DNA of 45,335 nucleotides from SXRF01 sp964624555 (GCA_964624555.1 CAZUXB010000017.1:1-45335), one strand, 5' to 3'. Shown: positions 24,489 through 32,449, counted from the first letter of the stretch. The notes: generated by a model not told the origin, from the sequence alone. Program-made: numbers and translations.

Positions 24489-24634
24489 CTCAAGTTATAT
24501 TAAAAAAAACACCAAAACCTACAGAAAATAAATTAGCGCTTATCGTTCTTGAAGCGTTGAGGGTTGCAGTCAGCAGGTTGCAACTGACACCTACAACTGA
24601 CACCGTCACAGCCAAGGAAAAACATGAGCTTTAA
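24467..24634 (+). CDS. 55-aa protein overlapping the zeta-like gene, possible antitoxin
   Basis: ATG 24467 lies inside the end of the zeta-like gene, preceded by GAGGA at 24456-24460. The frame runs 55 codons and ends 11 bases inside the RNase J gene. The N-terminal half (VLAQVILKK, then LALIVLEALRVAV) is helical, like small partners that follow such kinases. The C-terminal half (SRLQLTPTTDTVTA) is encoded by a word-repeat at 24562-24604, so the original tail may have been replaced. I do not recognise a family. Confidence 0.45.
   Translation: MEKDTVLAQVILKKTPKPTENKLALIVLEALRVAVSRLQLTPTTDTVTAKEKHEL
24562..24604 (+). repeat. word-repeat element (GGTTGCAGT / ACTGACACC words)
   Basis: Words GGTTGCAGT and AGGTTGCA on the left face the words ACTGACACC (twice, imperfect) on the right, which are near reverse complements. 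The design matches the word hairpins of the flagellar operon. It lies 20 bp before the RNase J start and inside the 55-aa frame. Confidence 0.5.
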
Positions 24635-26285
24635 CTTAAAAAAACACCACGACGATTTGCTGTTCATTCCACTCGGCGGTTCCAACGAGATTGGCATGAA
24701 CTTAAACCTCTACGCCATCGGCGGCAAGTTTCTTATGGTCGATTGCGGCATTGGTTTCGCGGGTGATTATGCGCCTGGCGTGGATATCATTGTGCCGGAT
24801 ATTTCCTTCATCGCCGAACATAAAGATGATTTGCTCGGGCTTATAATTACTCACGCGCATGAGGATCATCTTGGTGCCGTGCCATACTTGTGGCGCGAGC
24901 TGGGTTGCCCCATTTATACCACGCCGTTCACCGCTGCTTTCTTGCGCAATAAAATTGGTGAAATGGGGCCGGGCAAAAAACCAATTATCCATGAAATGGC
25001 CTGTGGTGGCTCGGTTGATCTTGACCCGTTCAAGGTAGAATTTATCGAACTGACTCATTCTATAGCCGAAATGCAGGCGGTGGCCATAACCACCAAAAAA
25101 GGCGTGGTCATGCACACTGGCGACTGGAAATTCGACGATGCGCCGATGATAGGGAATACGTCGGATGTCGACGCGCTGAAACGCTATGGCGACGGTAAGG
25201 TGCTGGCGATGGTCTGCGATTCCACCAACGTGTATGAAGAAGGTTCTTCCGGCTCGGAAGGTGATGTGCGTGAGCATCTGGTGAAGCTCATCAAAACCTG
25301 TAAAAAACGGGTGGTGGTTTCCACCTTTGCCTCTAATCTTGCGCGTGTGGCCACCCTCATTCACGCCGCGCAGGAAAGCGGGCGCATGGTGGCGCTTGCT
25401 GGCCGCTCGCTGCACCGCGTGGTCGATGCCGCCAAGCAATCCGGCTATATCGACGAGGACATGGAATTTGTCGATGAGCGCGATATCATGAACCTGCCGC
25501 GTGAAGACGTGCTTATCATCTGCACCGGCGGGCAGGGCGAGCCGCGCGCGGCACTCAACCGTATTTCGCGTAACGACCATCCCAATATCAAACTTCAGTA
25601 TGGCGATACGGTAATATTCTCCTCGCGCAAAATTCCCGGCAATGAAACCAAGATAAACGGCATCCATAACCGCCTGGTGCAGAAGGGCGTGGAGGTTATT
25701 ACCGACCGCAATTATTACATCCATGTTTCTGGCCATCCGGCGCGCGGCGAGCTTAAAAAAATGTATGAGCTGGTGCGCCCACTCATCGCGGTGCCTACGC
25801 ACGGTGAACCGCGCCATCTGCATGAACATGCCAAGCTGGCGCGCAGCCTCGGTGTAAAAGAAGCGGTGGAAGCGCATAACGGCGCGGTGGTATGGCTGGA
25901 AGAGGGCGATGCCAGCATCATCGGCGAGGTGAAATCCGGTTATATCGCGGTGGATGGTTCTTCGCTGATACCTACTGACGGCGAGATAATCCGTACCCGC
26001 CGCAAGCTGCGCGATGATGGCATTATCTGTTTGAGCATTGTTATGGACGACAAGGGTGAACTGCTCGCCCCGGTGCAGATGGCTGCGCCCGGTATCTTAG
26101 ACCCCAAGGAAGACGCGGAGTTGATGGTTGAATATATCGGTGAGGTAACCGACGCCATCGAAAACCTCAAGAAAAATGCCAAGGACGATGTGGTGAAGGA
26201 AACCGCCCGCCTGGTTATCCGCCGCAGCATCAAGCGCGATATCGACAAAAAGCCGGTTATCGAGGTTATGCTGGTTAGGGCTTAA
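24624..26285 (+). CDS. rnj: ribonuclease J
   Basis: Metallo-beta-lactamase/beta-CASP RNase with 5'-3' exo- and endonuclease activity, used in RNA maturation and decay. 553 aa. HxHxDH zinc motif is HAHEDH (77-82), later metal ligands are in MHTGDWKFD and VSGHPARGE, and the beta-CASP domain sits between. C-terminal VKETARLVIRRSI is typical. Position after coaX and before mce is conserved in alphaproteobacteria. Its TAA shares the TTAA with the stop of a converging gene. Confidence 0.95.
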   Translation: MSFNLKKHHDDLLFIPLGGSNEIGMNLNLYAIGGKFLMVDCGIGFAGDYAPGVDIIVPDISFIAEHKDDLLGLIITHAHEDHLGAVPYLWRELGCPIYTTPFTAAFLRNKIGEMGPGKKPIIHEMACGGSVDLDPFKVEFIELTHSIAEMQAVAITTKKGVVMHTGDWKFDDAPMIGNTSDVDALKRYGDGKVLAMVCDSTNVYEEGSSGSEGDVREHLVKLIKTCKKRVVVSTFASNLARVATLIHAAQESGRMVALAGRSLHRVVDAAKQSGYIDEDMEFVDERDIMNLPREDVLIICTGGQGEPRAALNRISRNDHPNIKLQYGDTVIFSSRKIPGNETKINGIHNRLVQKGVEVITDRNYYIHVSGHPARGELKKMYELVRPLIAVPTHGEPRHLHEHAKLARSLGVKEAVEAHNGAVVWLEEGDASIIGEVKSGYIAVDGSSLIPTDGEIIRTRRKLRDDGIICLSIVMDDKGELLAPVQMAAPGILDPKEDAELMVEYIGEVTDAIENLKKNAKDDVVKETARLVIRRSIKRDIDKKPVIEVMLVRA

Positions 26286-27295
26286 TGCCTGCTTACCGTG
26301 GTGTGATCGAGTGAGGCGAGGAGTTGGTTGGCGCGGGCGGCGAGCTGGTCGCGGTGGAAGGTGTCGGAGGTCGGGTAATCAATACCACTGTCAGGATATA
26401 CCAGCGTGCTGACTTCCGGGCGGTCTTTGCTGGCATTCAAGGTTGGTTGTACAGATTTGCGCATTGCCGGATCGGAAAATTTGAACATGCCTTTAAACAG
26501 CATATCGGTTTTATCAAATATCTGGCGGAAGGCGTCGCGGTTGATACCGAAGCTGGCACCGATAATGCCGCCAGTTATAGTTGCTGCCTGCCATCCCTCG
26601 ACAATCACTCCAAGCTTGAGAGGAAGAACCGAGGCCAGTACCGCCGTTGCCCCGATAGCGGATAGTAGCAGACCAACACCAACACCAACGGCAATACCAA
26701 CCGCTGCCACTTTCCAGAAAACAAGGCTGCTGCCTTGTGGTTTTGGAATTCTTGGGTCATGGTGGGTAGTGCGGTAACTGTCTAGCTTCTCATCAACAGC
26801 ATCAGGGCTGGCAACAATAGGTGCTTGACTATGATTTGCCGGGGCAGGGTCGGTTGTAGTAGCGTTTCTTCCTGCGACCATTGCTTTTATTTGATCCATT
26901 TCCTGCTTCAGATCATTGAAACGGCTTTGCTCAAATTCCTGCATTCTATCTTCAGCAACTTTCTGGGTAGCGGCAACAGCGCCGGTTATACGGCCCACCT
27001 CGCTGAATTCACGGTTGGCATAGAGCATACCGGCTGCGGCCATACCGCCGATAACTGTCATAGCTCCGACTGCTATCCCGGTTATAGCAGTAATTCCAGC
27101 TATTGCAGCAACTCCAAATATGGCGCCACCGACCAGAGCGCCAGCGAGAGCGCCAATAATAAGGCCGCCGAGCTTGCCTTTTACGCTGCCTTTGTAGGAT
27201 TCCCAGAACGCATGGTGATAGAACGGGCCCTCGTCATTAGGAGAGCGCCCTTCCCTGATAAGCTCTTGAACTTCATGATGTTCTTTGCTATCCAT
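26282..27295 (-). CDS. Gly/Ala-rich membrane protein of unknown function, 337 aa
   Basis: Unrecognised. A polar N-terminus (1-37), then a long glycine-zipper-like hydrophobic block (about 41-93, many GxxxG/AxxxG steps), an amphipathic or coiled stretch (100-140), a Pro/Thr-rich linker (143-188), a second hydrophobic block (191-250) and a polar C-terminus. No signal peptide. Such paired zipper hairpins occur in secreted effectors, colicin-like and pore-forming or membrane-inserting proteins, but also in plain membrane proteins. It converges with the RNase J gene, overlapping by 4 bases, and diverges from mce. Confidence 0.65.
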   Translation of the reverse strand: MDSKEHHEVQELIREGRSPNDEGPFYHHAFWESYKGSVKGKLGGLIIGALAGALVGGAIFGVAAIAGITAITGIAVGAMTVIGGMAAAGMLYANREFSEVGRITGAVAATQKVAEDRMQEFEQSRFNDLKQEMDQIKAMVAGRNATTTDPAPANHSQAPIVASPDAVDEKLDSYRTTHHDPRIPKPQGSSLVFWKVAAVGIAVGVGVGLLLSAIGATAVLASVLPLKLGVIVEGWQAATITGGIIGASFGINRDAFRQIFDKTDMLFKGMFKFSDPAMRKSVQPTLNASKDRPEVSTLVYPDSGIDYPTSDTFHRDQLAARANQLLASLDHTTVSRH

Positions 27296-27411
27296 ACAAA
27301 CTTAATACACACTTTCCGGCGAAATGCTGTTGCAATAGAACTATAATAGCGTAACTTGGCGTTATAAAAAGTGAAAGTTTTGTTACAGTTTGATTATTTG
27401 AGAGGGGATTT

Positions 27412-27816
27412 ATGATAGGAAAACTCAACCATGTGGCCATTGCAGTTCCCGACCTGGCGGCGGCAACGGCTACTTACCGCGATATTTTGGGGGCAAAAGT
27501 ATCGGAACCTCAGGATGTTAGTGAGCATGGGGTGACGGTGGTATTTGTTGAGCTGCCTAATACTAAGGTGGAGCTTTTGCATCCGCTGGGGGAGAATTCG
27601 CCGATTGCCGGGTTTTTGGCCAAAAACGCTTCTGGCGGTATCCACCATGTGTGCTATGAAGTTTCCGACATCATCGCCGCCCGTGACAAGCTGGTGGCCA
27701 CTGGGGCGCGGGTTCTGGGAGATGGGCAACCGAAAATCGGCGCGCATGGCAACCCGGTATTGTTCCTCCATCCCAAGGATTTCTGCGGTACTCTGGTTGA
27801 GTTGGAACAGGTATGA
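27412..27816 (+). CDS. mce: methylmalonyl-CoA epimerase
   Basis: Interconverts (S)- and (R)-methylmalonyl-CoA in propionyl-CoA degradation. 134 aa, a vicinal-oxygen-chelate fold from two beta-alpha-beta-beta-beta units. Metal ligands are H7 (LNHVAIAV), H79 (GIHHVCYEV) and E130 (GTLVELEQV). AGAGGGG ribosome site before ATG. The stop overlaps an ATG (ATGA) that begins a frame running through a repeat into the DUF1467 gene. Confidence 0.95.
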   Translation: MIGKLNHVAIAVPDLAAATATYRDILGAKVSEPQDVSEHGVTVVFVELPNTKVELLHPLGENSPIAGFLAKNASGGIHHVCYEVSDIIAARDKLVATGARVLGDGQPKIGAHGNPVLFLHPKDFCGTLVELEQV

Positions 27817-27935
27817 TGATAAATTCCTTCTCCCTCTGGGAGAAGGTGAGGATGAGGGCTGCTATCGGTATGATATCGCCCTCACCCCAGCCCTCTCCCA
27901 AGGGGAGAAGGAGAAGAAGAAGAAAGAATAGCTAT
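27813..27935 (+). other. bridging frame (41 codons) from mce stop into the DUF1467 gene, in frame, through a repeat
   Basis: ATG 27813 overlaps the mce stop. It begins MMINSFS, resembling the true DUF1467 start MTISFA, reads open through the repeat (SPSPQPSPKG, then an Arg run) and continues in frame into the DUF1467 protein at ATG 27936. It may be read as an N-terminal extension or just carry ribosomes across. Confidence 0.45.
27824..27912 (+). repeat. CCTTCTCCC palindromic repeat, second copy
   Basis: CCTTCTCCC-tctg-GGAGAAGG forms a left hairpin; GAGGATGAGGGCT pairs loosely with the CCCTCACCCCAGCCCTC on the right, and a terminal CTCTCCCaaGGGGAGAAG closes it. Related to the element at 6499. 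Confidence 0.8.
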
Positions 27936-28166
27936 ATGACCATATCATTCGCTTTTTTCACCTTCCTTAATGCTTTCTGGATCATGGTATTTATCGCCAT
28001 TCCTTTTTGTGTTGAATACGAGGAAAAGCCGGAAAACATCCTGCCGGAACAGGGCTACCGCGCCGCGCCAAAATCCATCAACTGGAAAAAACTCATAACT
28101 TTAGCGGCGGCGCTTGCTGCGTTAGTTACGCTTGCACTTAAGCTGATTATTGATTGGAGTAAATAA
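27936..28166 (+). CDS. DUF1467 family membrane protein
   Basis: 76 aa, two transmembrane helices. It starts MTISFAFFTFLNAFW, then VFIAIPFCVEYEEKPE and YRAAPKSINWKK, which fit the family pattern (FWxxVFxxxPFxV ... E ... GxxxxAP). Function unknown. In alphaproteobacteria this gene commonly sits between mce and proS, as here before the insertion. ATG 27936 is chosen from the family start. The last 11 codons are duplicated 2.8 kb downstream, at 30937-30970. Confidence 0.85.
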   Translation: MTISFAFFTFLNAFWIMVFIAIPFCVEYEEKPENILPEQGYRAAPKSINWKKLITLAAALAALVTLALKLIIDWSK

Positions 28167-28213
28167 TGCGCAGATATCTTATTATAACCGGAATTGTGGC
28201 TGCTTTTATATGA
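28166..28213 (+). other. 15-codon frame after the DUF1467 gene; possible fossil of the proS start
   Basis: ATG overlaps the DUF1467 stop (TAATG) and encodes MRRYLIITGIVAAFI before TGA, which overlaps the next ATG. The proS start is ATG CGC ... TAT TTC CTG (MRLSKYFL). This frame, ATG CGC AGA TAT CTT ATT, could be a decayed copy with a short deletion. The resemblance is short and uncertain. Confidence 0.35.
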
Positions 28214-29538
28214 AAAACAAACTACTAATAGGGTTTATATTATTTCCGCTTATTGCACCAATTATATTAATGCTACTGCCAATACTATTTATAGTTGGTG
28301 TGGTGTTTTTTTATGTCAAAGGAGTGGAAGGCATCCATGCACTGCCGATCAAAGAATCGTGGAAAAATTGGCTATATGATAAAATAGCCAATATGCCGGA
28401 GCAGAATCCCAATCTTCATAAGTTAGCTGTAGGCGGGAAGTATCTGCTCAAAGCAGGGGTTTTTCTTGTTATCGGTTTTTTATTATTGTACGCGAGTTAT
28501 GGGTTAGCGAGTCAGGGGACGCCAGTTGCGTTACTGATGATTATCGGAGTGCCTATACTGGGGTTGGTGCTTTCTTTCAAAAAGATACTTGGCTGGCTAG
28601 CAAAAAAACAACCAATTAATGAAACGCACTTAGAAGTAGAAACTGATTCATCGATTGTTGAGGAATCTCAAAAACAGCAAACTAACGAAACGCTACTAAA
28701 TGAAAAGCAGTTAGAAGTGAAAACTAGTTCGCCGATTATTGAAGAATCTTTAAAACAACAAACCAATCAAAATATAAAATCTAATGGTTTGTTGTGGAAA
28801 ACAGCATTTCTAGTAATCTTTGAAGTAATAGCAGTGTGTGTTATCAGTTTTTTGATAGTTGGTTTCTACTCAAATCAAACTAAGTACTCGGATAAGTTGG
28901 ATGTTATTACTATATTTTTCATTAGCATTCTGACTTCGATACTAGCATTTTGTCTGTTGTTTGTTCACAAAAAATATATAAACCCATGTCTATTCTCTTT
29001 AAATTTGATTGAAAACAAAGAGATGATAGACTTAAACTTTTGGGGCAAAAAAATCTATCAATTCTATCTGGTGATGTTTACTCTTTTCTTTATGTATTCA
29101 CTATCAATGGTGATGGTTAAAATTATACAGAGTAATTACACTAGTCACCTGTCAGAAATTGTACCTTTTATATGCTTTTCACCCTTGCTTGTGATTTTTA
29201 TACGTCATATTCAACTATCAACAGGCGACTATTGGAAATATTTACCAAAACAATTTCTAGTTGGAATTTTTAGTTCACTCATATTAGGAACAGCATTAAC
29301 TAGCATAACTTATCCTTTTACACCTGAGGGGGCTGAATTTTTAGGTTGGTTTTTGATATATTTAATTTTTCCGCATACCTTAATACTAATAGTACTTTTA
29401 ACAGCTGGTATTTTAAAATTAGCACCTAGTATTTTAAAAATTTTAGTGAAAGGGTTTTATTTTTCTATTCGTGACCCAAAAGAATATATTAATGATAGCA
29501 CTGAAAAACATGGTTTTTTTAATAAATTTTGGGTGTGA
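28210..29538 (+). CDS. polytopic membrane protein of unknown function, AT-rich
   Basis: 442 aa from ATG 28210. Two N-terminal helix groups (about 5-35 and 75-125) are followed by a polar linker with a 22-residue segment present twice (NETHLEVETDSSIVEES and NEKQLEVKTSSPIIEES are the matching parts). About six further helices fill the C-terminal half. No motif I recognise. Base use is clearly more AT-rich than the neighbouring mce and proS. It is the first gene of the block inserted between the DUF1467 gene and proS. Confidence 0.65.
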   Translation: MKNKLLIGFILFPLIAPIILMLLPILFIVGVVFFYVKGVEGIHALPIKESWKNWLYDKIANMPEQNPNLHKLAVGGKYLLKAGVFLVIGFLLLYASYGLASQGTPVALLMIIGVPILGLVLSFKKILGWLAKKQPINETHLEVETDSSIVEESQKQQTNETLLNEKQLEVKTSSPIIEESLKQQTNQNIKSNGLLWKTAFLVIFEVIAVCVISFLIVGFYSNQTKYSDKLDVITIFFISILTSILAFCLLFVHKKYINPCLFSLNLIENKEMIDLNFWGKKIYQFYLVMFTLFFMYSLSMVMVKIIQSNYTSHLSEIVPFICFSPLLVIFIRHIQLSTGDYWKYLPKQFLVGIFSSLILGTALTSITYPFTPEGAEFLGWFLIYLIFPHTLILIVLLTAGILKLAPSILKILVKGFYFSIRDPKEYINDSTEKHGFFNKFWV

Positions 29539-29602
29539 CGTAGATTAGCAAAATAGGCATCTAAATATTAAGAGAATTAGTTATAAACGGAGTGAAACCA
29601 TC

Positions 29603-30385
29603 GTGACAGACAATACAATGTACGAAAAACCGGAATCGGAGATTTTTAATTTTTTGGTGTCGATTTTTTTGGTCGGCTCGGCTTTATATTTATTTAATTA
29701 TTATGCTATTGCCCGCCCTGAGGAGTTTCATAAGTATGAGCAACGCTTACGCACCGAATTTCACCTTCCGCCAAACGCGGAGTTAATTGAACTCAAAGAT
29801 ACAAGATCAATAAACAAGAAGCACGTAACCCCCTGGACTTCCCCGGATAGTTTCTTCATAAAAGCAATTTTTGCATTCGAGGAAGCTGATTTTGATCGGT
29901 ATGTTACATCACTGGATGACCCTCAGACCTGGAAACCTCAATTATTCAGCAAAACTCCCGTGAGTAAATTTTATATTTCTGAGAACGCGCATCGGTGGAG
30001 AAACTTGCCGGAGGCGCCTTATGCAGGCATCCCATTCCGTTTTGGTTCGCGTGATGTAAGGTGGAATGGCGTAGAACCGCCATTAGCTAACGCAAATAAA
30101 TATTTCTGTTATGCGTTGGAACCCGTTGGCCCCGAAGGTCAAGTGTTGGGGACGGCGACAAATGCAAACGGTTATAACTGCTTCATCAGTGCTTGCGCTG
30201 ATTTTCCGATGACGAAAAAATCTTACAATGATGAGCGATTGTACCCTAGGGGGATTGTCATGGGCGTACTTGATTACCAAACACGGCGGCTCCATATATC
30301 AATTAGCCCCCAAGATGCAAATTGGGCTTGTAAGCCGCGAGTAGCAGAAGATTATTTTGTGAAGCCATACAGAAAACCCTATTAG
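29603..30385 (+). CDS. hypothetical membrane-anchored protein, 260 aa
   Basis: Unrecognised. GTG start with GGAG about 10 bases upstream; ATG 29618 is an alternative. One transmembrane helix at about residues 15-35 (LVSIFLVGSALYLFNYYAI), then a soluble domain with several Trp and paired Cys in the second half (KYFCYAL, YNCFISACADF, ANWACK). The helix near the N-terminus without a basic signal start suggests a membrane anchor. Second gene of the inserted block. Confidence 0.6.
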   Translation: MTDNTMYEKPESEIFNFLVSIFLVGSALYLFNYYAIARPEEFHKYEQRLRTEFHLPPNAELIELKDTRSINKKHVTPWTSPDSFFIKAIFAFEEADFDRYVTSLDDPQTWKPQLFSKTPVSKFYISENAHRWRNLPEAPYAGIPFRFGSRDVRWNGVEPPLANANKYFCYALEPVGPEGQVLGTATNANGYNCFISACADFPMTKKSYNDERLYPRGIVMGVLDYQTRRLHISISPQDANWACKPRVAEDYFVKPYRKPY

Positions 30386-30503
30386 CATGTGTTTGATTTT
30401 TATGGCTATATACTTGGATTATTTGCCAAAGAGCAGCCTCACAAAAGCATATGAAGTGGATAATGCAGGTCAAATTTTCATTTTTAATTAAGATATTGGC
30501 ATG

Positions 30504-30509
30504 TATAAT
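30504..30509 (+). promoter_or_regulatory. TATAAT -10 element before the small membrane-protein gene
   Basis: A perfect TATAAT lies 25 bases before ATG 30534, in an AT-rich leader. No good -35 is visible. It overlaps an earlier in-frame ATG (30501), which argues that the earlier ATG is not the start. Confidence 0.4.
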
Positions 30510-30533
30510 GCCCAACAGACAAGGATTGCCAGC

Positions 30534-30893
30534 ATGCCGCTTACCCCTGAAGAAAAAGCCAGTTTTGAAGCAGCGACCGTATTACCTACCAAACTGAGGA
30601 AGCGCGCGCTCCTGGCCTGGCCCCTTATTTTCATTCCGCCAGTGTTTCTTATATTCACGATTCCTTTTGTCTTCGGATACATGCCCCTGCTCGCCTATTG
30701 TTGCTATAAAGAAAACCTGAAACGTATTCCGGAAGGTAAAACCAGCTTTACCATCGGCGGACTTGGAGATGCAGCACCCCCTATGGCACGCGCCAGTTAT
30801 AACCATCGCATGAATCAGGCTGGAAATATTTTTTTGATGGGCGCGGGTGGAATTATCGCGCTTGCCGCATTATCCGCGCCGTTCTTCTGGTAA
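30534..30893 (+). CDS. small membrane protein, 119 aa
   Basis: Unrecognised. From ATG 30534 (AAGGA at 30519-30523) it reads MPLTPEEKASFEAAT, a basic segment KLRKRA, then two close hydrophobic helices (LIFIPPVFLIFTIPFVFG and following) and a C-terminal helix (IFLMGAGGIIALAALSAPFFW). Third gene of the block between the DUF1467 gene and proS. Its base use is less AT-rich than the first two. Confidence 0.6.
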   Translation: MPLTPEEKASFEAATVLPTKLRKRALLAWPLIFIPPVFLIFTIPFVFGYMPLLAYCCYKENLKRIPEGKTSFTIGGLGDAAPPMARASYNHRMNQAGNIFLMGAGGIIALAALSAPFFW

Positions 30894-30936
30894 AGAAAAA
30901 GCGTGAGCCACTGGCATGCCCACCCATCTTTCATTT

Positions 30937-30970
30937 CTGCGCTGGTTACGCTTGCGCTTAAGCTGATTAT
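30937..30970 (+). pseudogene. duplicated 3' end of the DUF1467 gene
   Basis: 31 of 34 bases match 28117-28150 in the DUF1467 gene. The encoded peptide ALVTLALKLII is identical, since the three differences are all transitions and synonymous. The codons upstream (PSFIS) no longer match, and a stop follows after one more codon. It marks the right edge of the inserted block. Confidence 0.8.
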
Positions 30971-30971
30971 A

Positions 30972-31079
30972 GGATGACGGATGACAGATGGCGGATTACA
31001 AGATAAAAAAGATTTTACTTAACATTATAATCATCTAATAACTAACTATTCGTCATCCGTAATCTGTCATCCGTCATCC
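30972..31079 (+). repeat. word hairpin (GGATGACGG words) in the proS leader
   Basis: Left arm 30972-30999 and right arm 31052-31079 are reverse complements at 25 of 28 positions, made of the words GGATGAC, GGATGACAG and their complements. The 52-base loop is AT-rich. The right arm runs almost to the proS ATG (31090), where a ribosome site would be; none is visible. Confidence 0.85.
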
Positions 31080-31089
31080 GTAATCCATT

Positions 31090-32385
31090 ATGCGCCTCTC
31101 AAAATATTTCCTGCCTCTACTCAAAGAAAACCCATCGGAAGCACAAATCGTTTCGCACCGTCTGATGCTGCGCGCGGGTATGATCCGCCAGCAGGCCGCT
31201 GGTATTTACACATGGCTTCCTCTGGGTGAGCGTGTGCTCAAAAAAGTTGAAGCTATTGTTGCCGATGAGCTGGATAAGGCCGGTTGTGTGCGTGTGCTGA
31301 TGCCGACCTTGCAGCCTACTGAGCTATGGAAAGAGTCCGGCCGTTATGATGCGCTGGGCAAGGAGATGCTGCGCTTTAAAGACCGCGCGGATCGTGAGCT
31401 GCTTTACAGCCCAACCAACGAGGAAATGATAATCGATAATTTCCGCGCCTTTGTGAAAAGTTATAAGTCGTTACCGCTGAACCTGTATCAGATAAACTGG
31501 AAATTCCGTGATGAGGTTCGCCCACGTTTTGGGGTGATGCGTGGCCGTGAATTTTTGATGAAAGACGGTTATTCCTTCCACATAGACCTCGATGATGCCA
31601 AGCGCGAATATTACAAAATGTACGATGTCTATCACCGCATTTTTGCTCGGCTGGGGCTGGTAGCTATCGCGGTGAACGCTGATTCCGGCGCGATTGGTGG
31701 AAGTTTATCACACGAATTCCAGGTGCTGGCGGAGACCGGTGAAAGCCAGATCTATTATGATGCAAAATTCGATGAGTTGCGTGCCGGTGATAAAAAACCG
31801 TGGGAGCTAGGCGAGCAGATGCGCGGGCTCTACGCCGCCGCTGATGAATTACACGTGCCGGAAAAATGCCCAGTACCGGAAGGCAAACTCCGCACCGCGC
31901 GCGGTATTGAAGTGGGGCACATCTTCCTTCTCGGCCGCAAATATACCGATGCCATGAATGTGGATGTATCAGGTGCGGATGGTAAGCTGGCGCGGGTGGA
32001 GATGGCGACCTTTGGTATCGGTGTATCGCGCCTGCTTGGTGCGATAATCGAGGCGTCGCACGATGATAATGGTATTATCTGGCCGGATGCGGTGGCGCCG
32101 TTTAATGTCGGCATTATAAATTTACGCGCTGGTGATGCAAAATGCGATGCTCTGTGCGAATCACTCTACGAAAAACTCACCGCCTCCGGCAAAGAGGTTC
32201 TTTATGATGATACGGACGAACGCGCCGGCGGAAAATTCGCCAGCATGGACCTTGTCGGTATCCCGTGGCAGGTTGTTGTCGGGCCGAAGGGCGCCGAAAA
32301 AGGCGTGGTCGAGCTTAAAAACCGCAAGACCGGCGAGAAGCAGGAATTGTCTGTGGAAGCGGCATTAGCGGCCTTGTCATACTGA
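31090..32385 (+). CDS. proS: prolyl-tRNA synthetase, short bacterial form
   Basis: Charges tRNA-Pro with proline. 431 aa, the alphaproteobacterial short form lacking the editing insertion. Class II motif 2 is in KFRDEVRPRFGVMRGREF, and motif 3 is GIGVSRLLGAIIE. The anticodon-binding domain occupies the last 100 or so residues. No ribosome site is visible, since the leader is taken by a word hairpin. The last two codons and the stop (TCA TAC TGA) lie inside a repeat at 32376, so the C-terminus has been rewritten by it. Confidence 0.96.
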   Translation: MRLSKYFLPLLKENPSEAQIVSHRLMLRAGMIRQQAAGIYTWLPLGERVLKKVEAIVADELDKAGCVRVLMPTLQPTELWKESGRYDALGKEMLRFKDRADRELLYSPTNEEMIIDNFRAFVKSYKSLPLNLYQINWKFRDEVRPRFGVMRGREFLMKDGYSFHIDLDDAKREYYKMYDVYHRIFARLGLVAIAVNADSGAIGGSLSHEFQVLAETGESQIYYDAKFDELRAGDKKPWELGEQMRGLYAAADELHVPEKCPVPEGKLRTARGIEVGHIFLLGRKYTDAMNVDVSGADGKLARVEMATFGIGVSRLLGAIIEASHDDNGIIWPDAVAPFNVGIINLRAGDAKCDALCESLYEKLTASGKEVLYDDTDERAGGKFASMDLVGIPWQVVVGPKGAEKGVVELKNRKTGEKQELSVEAALAALSY

Positions 32386-32446
32386 GCGAAGCGAAGTATC
32401 TCTATCCATATCGTAAGGAGATCCTTCGGCTACGCCTCAGGATGAC
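32376..32446 (+). repeat. GTCATACTGAGCGAAGCGAAG-type palindromic repeat between convergent genes
   Basis: Termini GTCATACTGA and TCAGGATGAC are imperfectly inverted, with inner AGTATCTCT facing AGGAGATCC and GCGAAGCGAAG facing CTTCGGCTACGC. It contains the proS stop codon and lies 4 bp from the end of the FliK-like gene. It may serve as a two-way terminator. Confidence 0.8.
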
Positions 32447-32449
32447 TGC

